Assembly (NCBI GenBank): GCA_021841025.1
Contig: JAKBWA010000086.1
Span: 53,742-117,741 of the forward strand
Length of the DNA: 64,000 bases
Source of the DNA: Bacillota bacterium
GTDB lineage: Bacteria > Bacillota > Sulfobacillia > Sulfobacillales > Sulfobacillaceae
Reading direction: 5' to 3'
Made by a program: the position numbers and the translations under genes. This document shows positions 16,170 through 24,527 of this stretch, in pieces. A model generated the notes under the pieces. It was not told the DNA's origin, ran no database searches, and saw nothing but the letters and a program-made list of their open reading frames with translations. Position 1 is the stretch's first letter. Each line of letters starts with the position of its first letter.

Positions 16170-18002
16170 AAGTAAATTCAATGTATCTATTGCTCTTTGG
16201 GCGCTCTTCACCCATGACCATTCTTTTGCCACCTGAAGAGCTGCTTGTCCTTTACGGGCAACGTCTTCGGTATGACTTATTGTCCATCTCAATGTATCCA
16301 CTAACATATCGATTTTGGGTTCATGGAAATACGATGGTTTATTTTCATTCATTCCTAATTCGGCCATCTGACACGACTGTCGAACACTGGGAATCTTCCA
16401 GCCAACGGTGTCATCGACAAAATCATCGGCTCCGGCTTGGTCGGTCACGATTACCGGCACTCCACAAGCCATCGCTTCCAGCGCCGGAAGGCAAAATCCT
16501 TCTGCTCTAAAAGGTTGAACAAGAACGTTTGCACTGCGGTATAGCGCTGGCATCTGTACCTCGGCCAATTCTTCTCGAACACGCCGAATTCTCGGTGCAT
16601 GCGACAACGCACTGAGGCGATCAATCTGATCACCCATATTCTGGTTCTTATATACGCTTTGCGACCCAAAGTCACGAATGACCAGTTGTACGGGATCTGC
16701 GCGAGTAAAGGCCTTAAAATATGCTTGGATAAGGATGTCAATGCCCTTCCGGTGAATAAATCCCCCTACGAACAAAAAGGTAAAAAATTCTGAGGAGATC
16801 AGCTGACTACCCTGAGGTTGGTATAATTGGGTATCAACTCCATTAGGCACGACATGAACGTTAGGGATCTGGTTCTCCTCATAGATTTCTTTGACGCGAT
16901 TAGATGGTACCCAGACCTGCTGCGCTGCCATTAATCCTTCAACCCACTGAGTCGGTACCCCCCCATATTCCCATGGCTGAATCATGATCACACGGGAATC
17001 TGTTCCTGCCCATCTGGGCGGGTAAGAATGCCGTATAACAGCCCATGGATTAGAATTTAATTGCATAAGGTGACTTTGCATCAAGAACCCTTGCGTATAA
17101 TTCTGCGGAGGTTCTTCACGGTTGTCGAGAGGAAGCCAACTATAGTTTCGAGTCTCGTCGCATCTTGCCATCGACGGTAACAAATTGCGGTTGACCGTGG
17201 CCAAACTGTGGCTTTGCAGGGCAGCACCTTCCAAAACTACCTCCGGACGTTCGATTCTGGGAAGTACACGACGAGGAGACCCTAGAACATCAATAAACCC
17301 GTATTTAGTCCAAAATTTCTGAAATGTTAGGCTTGCCTCTTGTTGCGTTCTCAGCGACAACATGTCAGGCACCCGTTGTAAGGACTGCGAGCCATAATGA
17401 ACCAATCGGAAACCTGGAAAAACCCAGTTCTGATACCCGTGAAATGCCACTTGCACGCACCAATCATCATCCTCATGCCAATATCCTGGCGCAAAATCCG
17501 GCGAGACTCTCTCCACTGCTTCCCAACAATCACGCGTCATAAGATGTACAAATCCCGTAATGATATCGGCACGTCGAGGAACTGCCCCCGGATAAACCGC
17601 AATTAATTTTCTTTCATCTCCCGCGTACTCGATGTCAAATCCTTGAGCCCCTACAACTCCTACATGATCGTGGCGAGACACAAACTCAATGATGGGAACA
17701 TCCCAATTGAGAAATACTTCAATGTCGTTATCAACGATGGCAATATAATCTCCTACGTCGGTACTATGATCAGATAAGAATTTTTTGCCAAAATAAGGGC
17801 CCAAGTTCCTGTCGGAACGAAAAATTTCAAATTGCTGTGGGAATTTCTCTTGAAGAGCACTCATCCACTCCCATGTGTCGTCTTGAGAACCATTGTCAAG
17901 CAAATGAAATTTTACCTGTTCATGGGTGCGGGTCATGAAAGACTCAACTGCTCGCATGGTGCTATTTAGAGAATTATAGGCGATCATAAATATGGAAATC
18001 AT
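16164..18002 (-). CDS. Two-domain glycosyltransferase (GT2 fused to GT4), flagellin-island
   Basis: A 612-residue cytosolic protein with two glycosyltransferase domains. Residues 1-240 are GT2-like (GT-A fold): ISIFMIAYNSLNSTMRAVESF, LLDNGSQDD, and VDNDIE as the metal-binding DxD-like motif. Residues about 300-612 are GT4-like (GT-B): FTFLFVGGFIHRKGIDILIQAY and the donor-binding EGFCLPALEAMACGVPVIVT. Such fusions can add two sugars in sequence. The ATG has GGAG 8 bases upstream. It is the last of four genes transcribed fliD-fliS-GT-GT, which suggests it glycosylates flagellin; this is inference from context. Confidence 0.85.
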   Translation of the reverse strand: MISIFMIAYNSLNSTMRAVESFMTRTHEQVKFHLLDNGSQDDTWEWMSALQEKFPQQFEIFRSDRNLGPYFGKKFLSDHSTDVGDYIAIVDNDIEVFLNWDVPIIEFVSRHDHVGVVGAQGFDIEYAGDERKLIAVYPGAVPRRADIITGFVHLMTRDCWEAVERVSPDFAPGYWHEDDDWCVQVAFHGYQNWVFPGFRLVHYGSQSLQRVPDMLSLRTQQEASLTFQKFWTKYGFIDVLGSPRRVLPRIERPEVVLEGAALQSHSLATVNRNLLPSMARCDETRNYSWLPLDNREEPPQNYTQGFLMQSHLMQLNSNPWAVIRHSYPPRWAGTDSRVIMIQPWEYGGVPTQWVEGLMAAQQVWVPSNRVKEIYEENQIPNVHVVPNGVDTQLYQPQGSQLISSEFFTFLFVGGFIHRKGIDILIQAYFKAFTRADPVQLVIRDFGSQSVYKNQNMGDQIDRLSALSHAPRIRRVREELAEVQMPALYRSANVLVQPFRAEGFCLPALEAMACGVPVIVTDQAGADDFVDDTVGWKIPSVRQSCQMAELGMNENKPSYFHEPKIDMLVDTLRWTISHTEDVARKGQAALQVAKEWSWVKSAQRAIDTLNLLL

Positions 18003-18014
18003 AACGTTAACTCC

Positions 18015-19265
18015 TTAAGCAAGAGGATACAATGATTTGTTGAGCGCTTCTTGACACAAACTGCGAACTTTTTCCTCTAAGGAAGTCGTATTAGGAAGCG
18101 TCGACAGAGTCTCAAAAATCTTCTGAGGCGTGAGAACCATAGTCAGTCGTTGATATATAACGAAGGGTTCAGTATTGGATACAAAGTCAAAATATTCCTG
18201 CCATGCGGGGAAAAAGGCGGGCTTTAATTGAATGGCTTTCAGGTAGTAGGCTTCGGATAAAGTCATTTTTCCTTGTAATCGGCTGACACGTGCTAGTTGC
18301 CACAGAGCCTTGAACGTCCCTACGCCCAACTCCGATTGTAAATAGTTTTTGGGGGTCCCTAACGCTATCGATTTCTTAAAGCACTCTTCGGCCTTCTCCG
18401 GCAACCCTTCGTCGACAAACACCAGTCCTTCCCAATAAACTAGGTCTGTGTAGTCCGGGAAAAGGATCAAGGCCGCCCTCACAGTTTGATGGACTTTTCG
18501 AAAATCTCTAACACCTATGTAGATCTTCGCCAATGTCATCCAAAATAACGGCTGAAGAGGTGCCATAGGGTGAATCAAATCCATGGCTCTTTGTATATTC
18601 TTAATGGCTTCATCGTGCCGTTCTAAAGGAATCAGAGTTTGCGCTCGCTGCCAATACAAATAAGCTTTCCATTCCGCTTGGGCAGCTTCAGTCAAGCTTT
18701 GATCCAAAAGATCCAAGTTCCTCTCAAGTTTCTTTCTGTCAACCATGACTGCATTGAGATATCCATAGTGCATCAATCGCACGTCTAGCGGCTCCAAAAT
18801 CATACCTGCACGGCTTATCGAAGGAACGATCTGCTCATGAACCCTTCCTTCCCAGCGCACACGGGGGCTATTGCGAAATAGTCGCGTCACTCGGGCTTCC
18901 GCCAGGTCTTCAGCGCGATCGGTAAGAGATATAATCCGTAAATTATAGGCATCGGCAGTGGGTTCAGTCACCGCCTTCATCAGCTTGTCCTTGTCGTCAG
19001 CCAACAGCACTTCGTCAGCATCGATCATAAGAATCCAAGGACTTTTAGCTTCTTCTAGAGCCCAGTTTCGAGCCCGAGCAAAGTCCCGGGGCCACGGCCG
19101 AGAGATAACCCGTGCGCCCTCACTTTGAGCTAGTTTAATCGTTGCATCCTCACTGCCCGTGTCAACTACGACAATATCATTAGTGATGTCACGGACCGAT
19201 TGCAGGCATTGGCTGATAAACCGTTCTTCATTGCGGACGATAAGAGCGACGGAAATTTCGTTCAT
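18015..19265 (-). CDS. GT2 glycosyltransferase with TPR-like C-terminal repeats
   Basis: About 416 residues. The N-terminal third is a GT2 domain: ISVALIVRNEERFISQCLQSV, DIVVVDTGSEDAT, and ILMIDADEVL, with the DAD metal motif. The rest is alpha-helical with tetratricopeptide-like units (for example PLFWMTLAKIYIGVRDFRKV and LARVSRLQGKMTLSEAYYL), which usually bind protein partners. GT2-TPR proteins of this type are often linked to protein or flagellin glycosylation. I chose the ATG at 19265 because it forms a 4-bp ATGA overlap with fliS and has AGGGTGG upstream. The coupling to fliS strongly suggests the acceptor is flagellin. Confidence 0.85.
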   Translation of the reverse strand: MNEISVALIVRNEERFISQCLQSVRDITNDIVVVDTGSEDATIKLAQSEGARVISRPWPRDFARARNWALEEAKSPWILMIDADEVLLADDKDKLMKAVTEPTADAYNLRIISLTDRAEDLAEARVTRLFRNSPRVRWEGRVHEQIVPSISRAGMILEPLDVRLMHYGYLNAVMVDRKKLERNLDLLDQSLTEAAQAEWKAYLYWQRAQTLIPLERHDEAIKNIQRAMDLIHPMAPLQPLFWMTLAKIYIGVRDFRKVHQTVRAALILFPDYTDLVYWEGLVFVDEGLPEKAEECFKKSIALGTPKNYLQSELGVGTFKALWQLARVSRLQGKMTLSEAYYLKAIQLKPAFFPAWQEYFDFVSNTEPFVIYQRLTMVLTPQKIFETLSTLPNTTSLEEKVRSLCQEALNKSLYPLA

Positions 19266-19666
19266 CCCGACCACCCTAATGCAGCGGCTTGACGGTTATC
19301 AGGCATTTTAAGGCGCTGATCCAATTGTCGAATGAGATCTGTCACGATGTGAATGACCTCGTCCAACCTCTTAGCATCGTGACGGCTCATAACTTCGTTA
19401 AGATATTCCCACATTCCCCGGTGCAACGTTTTGAAATGTTGTCCTGCCTCAGTACTGGTATCCACCACATCATGCAAAGCCGTAATGATCCACTGTGCGT
19501 GAGTTCCTTGATTGACCAATTGATCCCACTTCTGTTGCTCCAGCGCACGCTTCATCACTAACAGGTCTCGGTACACGGCGCGGTAAAGCTCTCTTCCCAG
19601 ATAGTCAGGATTGTCTGAAAGTACCTGGCTTTGTTGATAGGCACTCAAAGAAGCATTCATGTCCAT
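19262..19666 (-). CDS. fliS: FliS-like flagellin export chaperone
   Basis: The 134-residue, mostly helical protein matches FliS in length, helical periodicity and position directly after fliD. FliS binds the C-terminal segment of flagellin in the cytosol and prevents premature polymerisation before export. Recognisable FliS-like features are the N-terminal Tyr-containing segment, ELYRAVYRDLLVMKRALEQQKW, and FKTLHRGMWEYLNEVMSRHD followed by a final amphipathic helix. Sequence similarity to well-studied FliS is weak, so gene order carries much of the call. It overlaps the next gene by 4 bp. Confidence 0.75.
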   Translation of the reverse strand: MDMNASLSAYQQSQVLSDNPDYLGRELYRAVYRDLLVMKRALEQQKWDQLVNQGTHAQWIITALHDVVDTSTEAGQHFKTLHRGMWEYLNEVMSRHDAKRLDEVIHIVTDLIRQLDQRLKMPDNRQAAALGWSG

Positions 19667-19682
19667 AGCTCAGTCCCCACCC

Positions 19683-21113
19683 TTATCCGCCTTGTTGATT
19701 GTTACTTTGCTGTGTAAAAGACTTGAACGCATTTTCTGATTGCGCCAGTGATGTCATTGTCTTAACAAACGCACTATATTGAGCCTTAGCATTAGCAATA
19801 GCTTGAGTGATCTCTTGCTTCACATTCGAAATTTGTTGATTAATTTGATGTTCCTGGTTCGAATCACTGGTAATGGCATCAGCAGTCACTCCCGGTGTGC
19901 TGGTTTGGCTAAAATTCTGAATCATGGGGGATATTTGGTTTGACAATTGGTGAAAAAATTGTTGTACACCGGACAAATTTGACTGTAATGCCGACGTCAG
20001 GGTGCTGGAATTCACGGTAAAGGTTGATGTCTTAAAGTTGTAGCTAATACCTAGACTCCCTAAGGACATCCCTTGGGAATTTCGGTAATCTACCAATTGC
20101 GAGGCCACCTGATTTAAATCCATCATAGGAACGGGTGAGTTAATCACTTGATTGTTATTGAATTGATAGGATCCGGAACTGTTGGAGGTAGAAGTAGACC
20201 CCAGATTCACGGCATACGCCAAATTTTGCGTATCCTTCACCCATTGATTAAAGTCCCGAAACACCGACGAGATGCTTTGGGTATCCTGCGAATAGTTGGG
20301 GGAAATAATTACATCCGTACTCCCTGTCGACGCCAACGACAACGTTACGTTGGGTATGAGGTTAGAATACAAGTTCGTAGAATTAGACACCGTCGCTCCT
20401 TGGTAAGACACTAGCGCCACCGTTGCCTGCTGTACTTGATTCAATTTATATCCGGAAGACGTGCTCGAAAAGATGCCTACATCGGACAAGGCCACTGTTC
20501 CGCTCGTATAATTAATGGCCTGGTCGGTTTGAGTGCCATAAAGTTTCAAGTAGTAGTTGCTCCCCGATTGTGCTGCTTGAGCATCGACCGGTGCACCACT
20601 TCGGTTAATATCGCTGACCAATTGATTAAGAGTGGTCGTAGAATTGACGGCGATGGAAACCGTACTTCCCCCCACGACAAAGGCTACTGTCGCCGTGGAC
20701 AAGTTCAACGCCGCATTGGGATTTGTAATAGCAATTGCTGTCGATGCCGTCCCATCTATCTCTGTTTGGGCCAATTGATCCACTTTCACCGAATACGTTC
20801 CGGCGGGCGCCTGCCCGTCCGCAGCGGCCGTAGCCACATTCGGATCCGATGTACTGGCTTGCATGGTTTGCAATCCCGTCGAGGCGAGATTATTGAAACC
20901 ACTTAAAACGGAACCGGCATCCCCCTGCAGGGTGGTCCAAGCTGAGCTATCATTCTGTAGTGTTGAGAGTTGTTGCTGAAGTGTGTTAAGTTGCTGGGTT
21001 AAAGGTTCAATCGCCAAACTTTCCATATTGGTTAGTGAAAGGTCTGACAACATCTGCGCAGCAACATTGTTACTACCGTATACTCCTGCCCAATTCACAG
21101 CTACGCCAGACAT
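19683..21113 (-). CDS. fliD: Flagellar hook-associated protein 2 (filament cap)
   Basis: A 476-residue FliD, the cap that folds flagellin at the filament tip. The N-terminal region contains NMESLAIEPLTQQLNTLQQQLSTLQ, corresponding to the conserved D0/D1 heptads, and STLQNDSSAWTTLQ. The middle is Ser/Thr/Asn-rich, with beta-strand character. The C terminus (ISNVKQEITQAIANAKAQY and MTSLAQSENAFKSFTQQ) matches FliD_C. I set the start at the ATG with GGAGGG 7 bases upstream; an in-frame ATG 15 bp earlier has no signal. A 21-codon leader ORF overlaps this start. It is divergent from flagellin. Confidence 0.92.
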   Translation of the reverse strand: MSGVAVNWAGVYGSNNVAAQMLSDLSLTNMESLAIEPLTQQLNTLQQQLSTLQNDSSAWTTLQGDAGSVLSGFNNLASTGLQTMQASTSDPNVATAAADGQAPAGTYSVKVDQLAQTEIDGTASTAIAITNPNAALNLSTATVAFVVGGSTVSIAVNSTTTLNQLVSDINRSGAPVDAQAAQSGSNYYLKLYGTQTDQAINYTSGTVALSDVGIFSSTSSGYKLNQVQQATVALVSYQGATVSNSTNLYSNLIPNVTLSLASTGSTDVIISPNYSQDTQSISSVFRDFNQWVKDTQNLAYAVNLGSTSTSNSSGSYQFNNNQVINSPVPMMDLNQVASQLVDYRNSQGMSLGSLGISYNFKTSTFTVNSSTLTSALQSNLSGVQQFFHQLSNQISPMIQNFSQTSTPGVTADAITSDSNQEHQINQQISNVKQEITQAIANAKAQYSAFVKTMTSLAQSENAFKSFTQQSNNQQGG

Positions 21114-21166
21114 GGAGTATCCCTCCATTGTCCGGAAAGTCGCAATAATTGACCCCTCATCATCAT
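21101..21166 (-). CDS. 21-residue leader ORF overlapping the fliD start
   Basis: AAGGAGG is followed after 8 bases by three tandem ATG codons (first at 21166). The frame ends with TAG 13 bp inside fliD, in a different frame, giving a peptide beginning MMMRGQLLRL. The Shine-Dalgarno is better than that of fliD itself, so translation of this short frame could deliver ribosomes to the fliD start. It may instead be only a ribosome-loading site. Its ATG spacing is the main evidence. Confidence 0.45.
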   Translation of the reverse strand: MMMRGQLLRLSGQWRDTPCLA

Positions 21167-21321
21167 GATGTATTCCTCCTTGAATGACGATCTCCCGATC
21201 CTTCAGGAGATATCAAAGTTTTTGCTAATGTCATTTTAACTACGTCCCAACAGGTCCGCAAAATTTTAAGTAATTAATTGGGAATAAAAATTTGCTCTGG
21301 ATAACAATGCCCCGTACACTA

Positions 21322-21349
21322 GAGAATGAAATCGCAGGATTTCATTTTC
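21322..21349 (+). promoter_or_regulatory. Hairpin in the flagellin 5' untranslated region
   Basis: GAGAATGAAATC (21322-21333) pairs with GATTTCATTTTC (21338-21349) over 12 bp, with one G-U pair and a GCAG loop. It lies 58 bp before the flagellin ATG. No T run follows, so a stabilising or regulatory hairpin is likelier than a terminator. Confidence 0.5.
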
Positions 21350-21406
21350 GCAGAATTACTGGGTTTCGATGGAGCGAAACTTAATCAACTCAAGGAGGAA
21401 ATCTCG

Positions 21407-22573
21407 ATGATTATCAATACCAACGTCTCGGCCTTATTTGCCGAAAACGCCCTTAATAACACGACAAATTCTTTAACCAATCTTGAACAGCAAATGTCTA
21501 CCGGCTATCAAATTAATTCACCGGGAAACAACCCGGCGGGTCTCGCTATTTCCACGCTGATGAGCGGGGAATTAGGCGGAATCAATGCGGCAGTTAGTAA
21601 TGCTCACCAGGCTTTAAACCTGTTGGACACGGCCAATGGCGGTATCCAAAACGACGTACAAATTGTTACCCAAATCCAGCAGCTTGCTACGCAGGCTTCC
21701 AATAGCACAGAGACAACCCAGGACCAAAAAGATTTGCAATCACAAATCAATAGCTTATTATCCCAATTGGATAGCAATGCCCAATCCGTAAACTACAACA
21801 ACAAAGTTCTTCTGCAGGGCAATTATGGAGCCAATATTACATCATTTACCAGCAACGCTCCCGGAGCAACGGTCGCGCTTGGAGCAGACAGCGGCAACGC
21901 GGCTAGTGCGCAATATAGCGTTTCCATTCAGTATAATTCCACCACAGATTTAGCAACCGTCACTTTAAATAATGGCACCCAAACTCTTGGCACCATTTCT
22001 TTAAATCACATCGCTTCAACAGCGACAACAGCTACCGCGCAATTTGTGGCTGGAACGAAAAACGACTCAGGCGCAGCATCGTTTGTAGTCAATTTCAATC
22101 CCAGTAGCGTAACCGCAAACCTCAGCTCCACAGTTACCAGCATCGCCTTAACATTTTCCGTGGCAGCCGCCACTAATGCCTTAACGTTCCAAGTGGGTCC
22201 GAAAAACAATGCGGCTAACCAGGTCCAAACTCAATTAGGCAGTTTCACCAGTTTAAGCCTCGGATTATCCAACATGAACGTTGTTGGTGCAACCAATGCG
22301 CAAAATGCCATTACACAAGCCAACAACGCCTTGTCTATGTTAACAAATGCCCAAGGCCAAATCGGTGCACAACAAGACCAACTAAATTACACGATTCAAA
22401 ATCTCAACACGGAAAATACCAACCTGCAAGCAGCTAAAGCCACGATTATGGACGCAAACATGTCACAGGTCATGAGTAACTTTTCCCGGGAACAGATCCT
22501 CCAACAAACAGGATTGCAGGCCCTGTCGTCGGCAAATTCACTTCCCGGTTTAGTCTTGAAGTTGCTCGGTTAA
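21407..22573 (+). CDS. hag: Flagellin
   Basis: A 388-residue flagellin, the filament subunit secreted by the flagellar type III system. The N-terminal D0/D1 domain begins MIINTNVSALFAENALNN and continues with LEQQMSTGYQINSPGNNPAGLAIS. The C-terminal D1/D0 domain includes AQGQIGAQQDQLNYTI and SREQILQQTGLQALSSANSLPG, ending in LLG. The central 130 residues are rich in Ser, Thr, Asn and Ala, suitable for O-glycosylation. The ATG is fixed by AAGGAGG; the frame is open for 27 codons upstream but has no signal there. No flagellar sigma-factor promoter was clear. The adjacent glycosyltransferases probably act on this protein. Confidence 0.96.
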   Translation: MIINTNVSALFAENALNNTTNSLTNLEQQMSTGYQINSPGNNPAGLAISTLMSGELGGINAAVSNAHQALNLLDTANGGIQNDVQIVTQIQQLATQASNSTETTQDQKDLQSQINSLLSQLDSNAQSVNYNNKVLLQGNYGANITSFTSNAPGATVALGADSGNAASAQYSVSIQYNSTTDLATVTLNNGTQTLGTISLNHIASTATTATAQFVAGTKNDSGAASFVVNFNPSSVTANLSSTVTSIALTFSVAAATNALTFQVGPKNNAANQVQTQLGSFTSLSLGLSNMNVVGATNAQNAITQANNALSMLTNAQGQIGAQQDQLNYTIQNLNTENTNLQAAKATIMDANMSQVMSNFSREQILQQTGLQALSSANSLPGLVLKLLG

Positions 22574-22586
22574 ATGATTGAAAAAC

Positions 22587-22616
22587 TGCCCGCCGAGGTC
22601 TTGACCTGGGCGGGCA
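22587..22616 (+). terminator. Strong hairpin after flagellin
   Basis: TGCCCGCC (22587-22594) and AGGTC pair with GACCT and GGCGGGCA (22609-22616). The stem is about 13 bp with one mismatch and a 2-base loop, 13 bp after the flagellin stop. Few T residues follow, so it may act as a terminator or as a 3' stabiliser. Confidence 0.65.
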
Positions 22617-22621
22617 TCTCA

Positions 22622-22700
22622 TGTCGAAGTGAAATCCGGTCTCCCTTCCATTCGATGTGGCGCATATTGCCTCATCAATCCCCATTCAAAGGCCATGGAA
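22622..22700 (-). pseudogene. Remnant of an RmlD C terminus
   Basis: On the minus strand this stretch reads WGLMRQYAPHRMEGRPDFTS, matching NGGLVTQYAPYRMEKGRDFTP at the end of the intact rmlD copy at 23280. The DNA is also clearly similar over about 75 bp (shared GTGAAATCC and TGGCGCATATTG blocks). Nothing upstream of it encodes the rest of the gene, so it is a decayed second copy or a recombination scar. The following 22701-23030 shows no convincing gene. Confidence 0.7.
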
Positions 22701-23030
22701 ATCTCAGATATGATGAGCCGGAGCCGTAACATCCATGACACCAGAAAATTCCCCGTTCCTGACTTAACTCCCTTGCCGGCATTAGAAATACTTGCTGTGA
22801 CAACAGATTGTCCGCATTGGTCTCTTGCGAATCAGTTTATGAAGGGAAAAATCCGTTAACTCCGCACATCCGATCCTCGAGAAGGGAAACGTCTGAAGAT
22901 AAGGTTTAGCTTCATCCACCTTCGTCAGGTTAAGACCGTTCGCGACAAGCAGCCTATTATAGGCTCGATCATAGAACAGAACACCTCTTCGTAAGACAAA
23001 GATACCCCGGCAAAAATTAATCCGATCTAT

Positions 23031-23279
23031 TTATTCCCTAATTATTGAATAATGATTCATCATCATTTCAATCATTTTTTGATGAATCCTCGAAGCTAAC
23101 GCATAAGCCATTGCGGAATCAAATAAAGTAGCAGAGCCGAAATCAAACACCGCTACAATTTCAGTCTTAGTTTCGTCGAGCAAAATGTTCTTTGCACCAA
23201 AATCTCCGTGGGCCAAATCCATCGGCGCTGTTAAGCCCTCGGATAAACTGCCCCACAGAACTAACAGGCCACAAAGTTC
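23031..23279 (-). pseudogene. Aminoglycoside-phosphotransferase-family remnant
   Basis: The frame includes LAHGDFGAKNILLDE and VAVFDFGSATLFDSAMAYA, which are the catalytic HGD loop and the metal-binding DFG-like motif of the APH/choline-kinase-like family. Only about 80 residues remain. The N-terminal nucleotide-binding lobe and the C-terminal helices are missing, and the frame begins directly after the rmlD stop codon, in the same frame. It is therefore a fragment with no start of its own. Confidence 0.7.
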
Positions 23280-24131
23280 TTAAAATAACGGGGTGAAATC
23301 CCGTCCCTTTTCCATGCGGTATGGCGCATATTGTGTAACCAATCCCCCGTTCAAAGGACGTGGGGCCGGCAAATGAAAAGATTCTGTAGTCACGGGCTCT
23401 ATCAAATTCACATCATAGCCAAACGCACGCGCAATACGGCGGGTTAATTCATAACGTGTCAAGCGCTCTGGCCCTGCAATATGCAAAATTCCTTCGAATC
23501 CATCTTGCACAGCCTGCCATGCCATTTTCACCAAGCCTTCCCCGGGAGTCGGGGTATTCCATTGGTCGGTCACAGCCTTTATGGGATTCTTCTTCTTCAA
23601 CTGTTCCACCACGCGGTAGACAAAGTTCCGGGGATTCTCATCCTGACTGTAAATCCAAGCCGGACGAATAATCAGGGCATGAGAAATCTCTGTAAGCAGG
23701 TATTGCTCGATTTCCCCTTTATGTTGTCCATAGACCTGAATGGGATGGACAGGGGCCTTCTCGTTATAGGGCCCGTTCTCCCCATCAAAGACATAGTCGG
23801 TTGAAAAAAAGACGACCCGTGCTCCTCGTTTTGCTGCGGACAGCGCCACATGCCTTGGGGCCTCAACATTGTGAAGATAACTCCCTTCCGGCTCCCTTTG
23901 ACACTGGTCGACATTCGCCATAGCTGCCGGGATCCACACAACATGAACTTTTAACGCATCAAAGAAGTCGTGAACATCTTGACGCCTGGTGATATCCAGC
24001 TTAATCAAAGAGGGTTCGGGATGCTGATAATAGGTTCCTGTCACGTCTTCTCCCAGACGAGTCAATGTCCTGTGCAAATGGCCTCCCACCTGGCCAGAAG
24101 CCCCGATTATGACATGTTGCATCCTTGTCAT
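23280..24131 (-). CDS. rmlD: dTDP-4-dehydrorhamnose reductase
   Basis: A 283-residue short-chain dehydrogenase of the RmlD family, which reduces dTDP-4-dehydrorhamnose to dTDP-L-rhamnose for surface glycans. The nucleotide-binding loop is GASGQVGGHL, the catalytic Tyr-x3-Lys is YGQHK, and FSTDYVFDG plus RPAWIYS are family motifs. I chose the ATG at 24131 with AAAAGGGG before it; the frame is open further upstream only because of an overlapping gene. RmlA, RmlB and RmlC are not in the window. It lies 43 bp after the NifX-like gene and at the 3' end of the minus-strand run. Confidence 0.85.
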   Translation of the reverse strand: MTRMQHVIIGASGQVGGHLHRTLTRLGEDVTGTYYQHPEPSLIKLDITRRQDVHDFFDALKVHVVWIPAAMANVDQCQREPEGSYLHNVEAPRHVALSAAKRGARVVFFSTDYVFDGENGPYNEKAPVHPIQVYGQHKGEIEQYLLTEISHALIIRPAWIYSQDENPRNFVYRVVEQLKKKNPIKAVTDQWNTPTPGEGLVKMAWQAVQDGFEGILHIAGPERLTRYELTRRIARAFGYDVNLIEPVTTESFHLPAPRPLNGGLVTQYAPYRMEKGRDFTPLF

Positions 24132-24174
24132 TCCCCTTTTACGTAGTTCAATTCCGAAGGATTTAACCGTTTTG

Positions 24175-24510
24175 TTATTCCTGGGCCAGATGTTCGATGA
24201 CAGCGCGGGCATTTCCACTAGCGCCGAGATGGCTTCGAAGCCGCATAGATTCCAGCATTCTGACCATGCCCTGACCCATGTGATTACAAGCCACATCCGT
24301 GACTTGGTTGTCGAGGAGAAATTTCGCCACCCTAGCGTGATGTTGTCCTTCACCATTCTGATCGTGCAAAATGTCCCAGTGAACATCCACTTCTTCCCAA
24401 CTGGTAATCCGGTTTTCATCCACCGTTGCCAAAGCAACCCGTGCGACCCTTCCCCAACGGGAGTCCACTTGTCCATTGACATCAACAGGAATACAAATAA
24501 CACGTGCCAT
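24175..24510 (-). CDS. NifX/FeMo-cofactor-binding-domain protein
   Basis: A 111-residue protein of the dinitrogenase iron-molybdenum cofactor (NifX/NifB-C) domain family. It begins MARVICIPVDVNGQVDSRWGR, has VTDVACNHMGQGMVRML, and ends with an NARAVIEHL helix. Such stand-alone proteins in organisms without nitrogenase are thought to bind metal clusters or act in metal homeostasis; their function is poorly known. No nif gene is in the window. It starts 17 bp after the MBL-fold gene with a GAGGTG Shine-Dalgarno, so the two are an operon. Confidence 0.8.
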   Translation of the reverse strand: MARVICIPVDVNGQVDSRWGRVARVALATVDENRITSWEEVDVHWDILHDQNGEGQHHARVAKFLLDNQVTDVACNHMGQGMVRMLESMRLRSHLGASGNARAVIEHLAQE

Positions 24511-24527
24511 CTGGTCACACCTCTTTA

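Noticed and set aside
24175..24510. NifX-like protein as evidence for nitrogen fixation
   Set aside because: No nitrogenase or other nif gene in the window; stand-alone members occur widely without nitrogenase.
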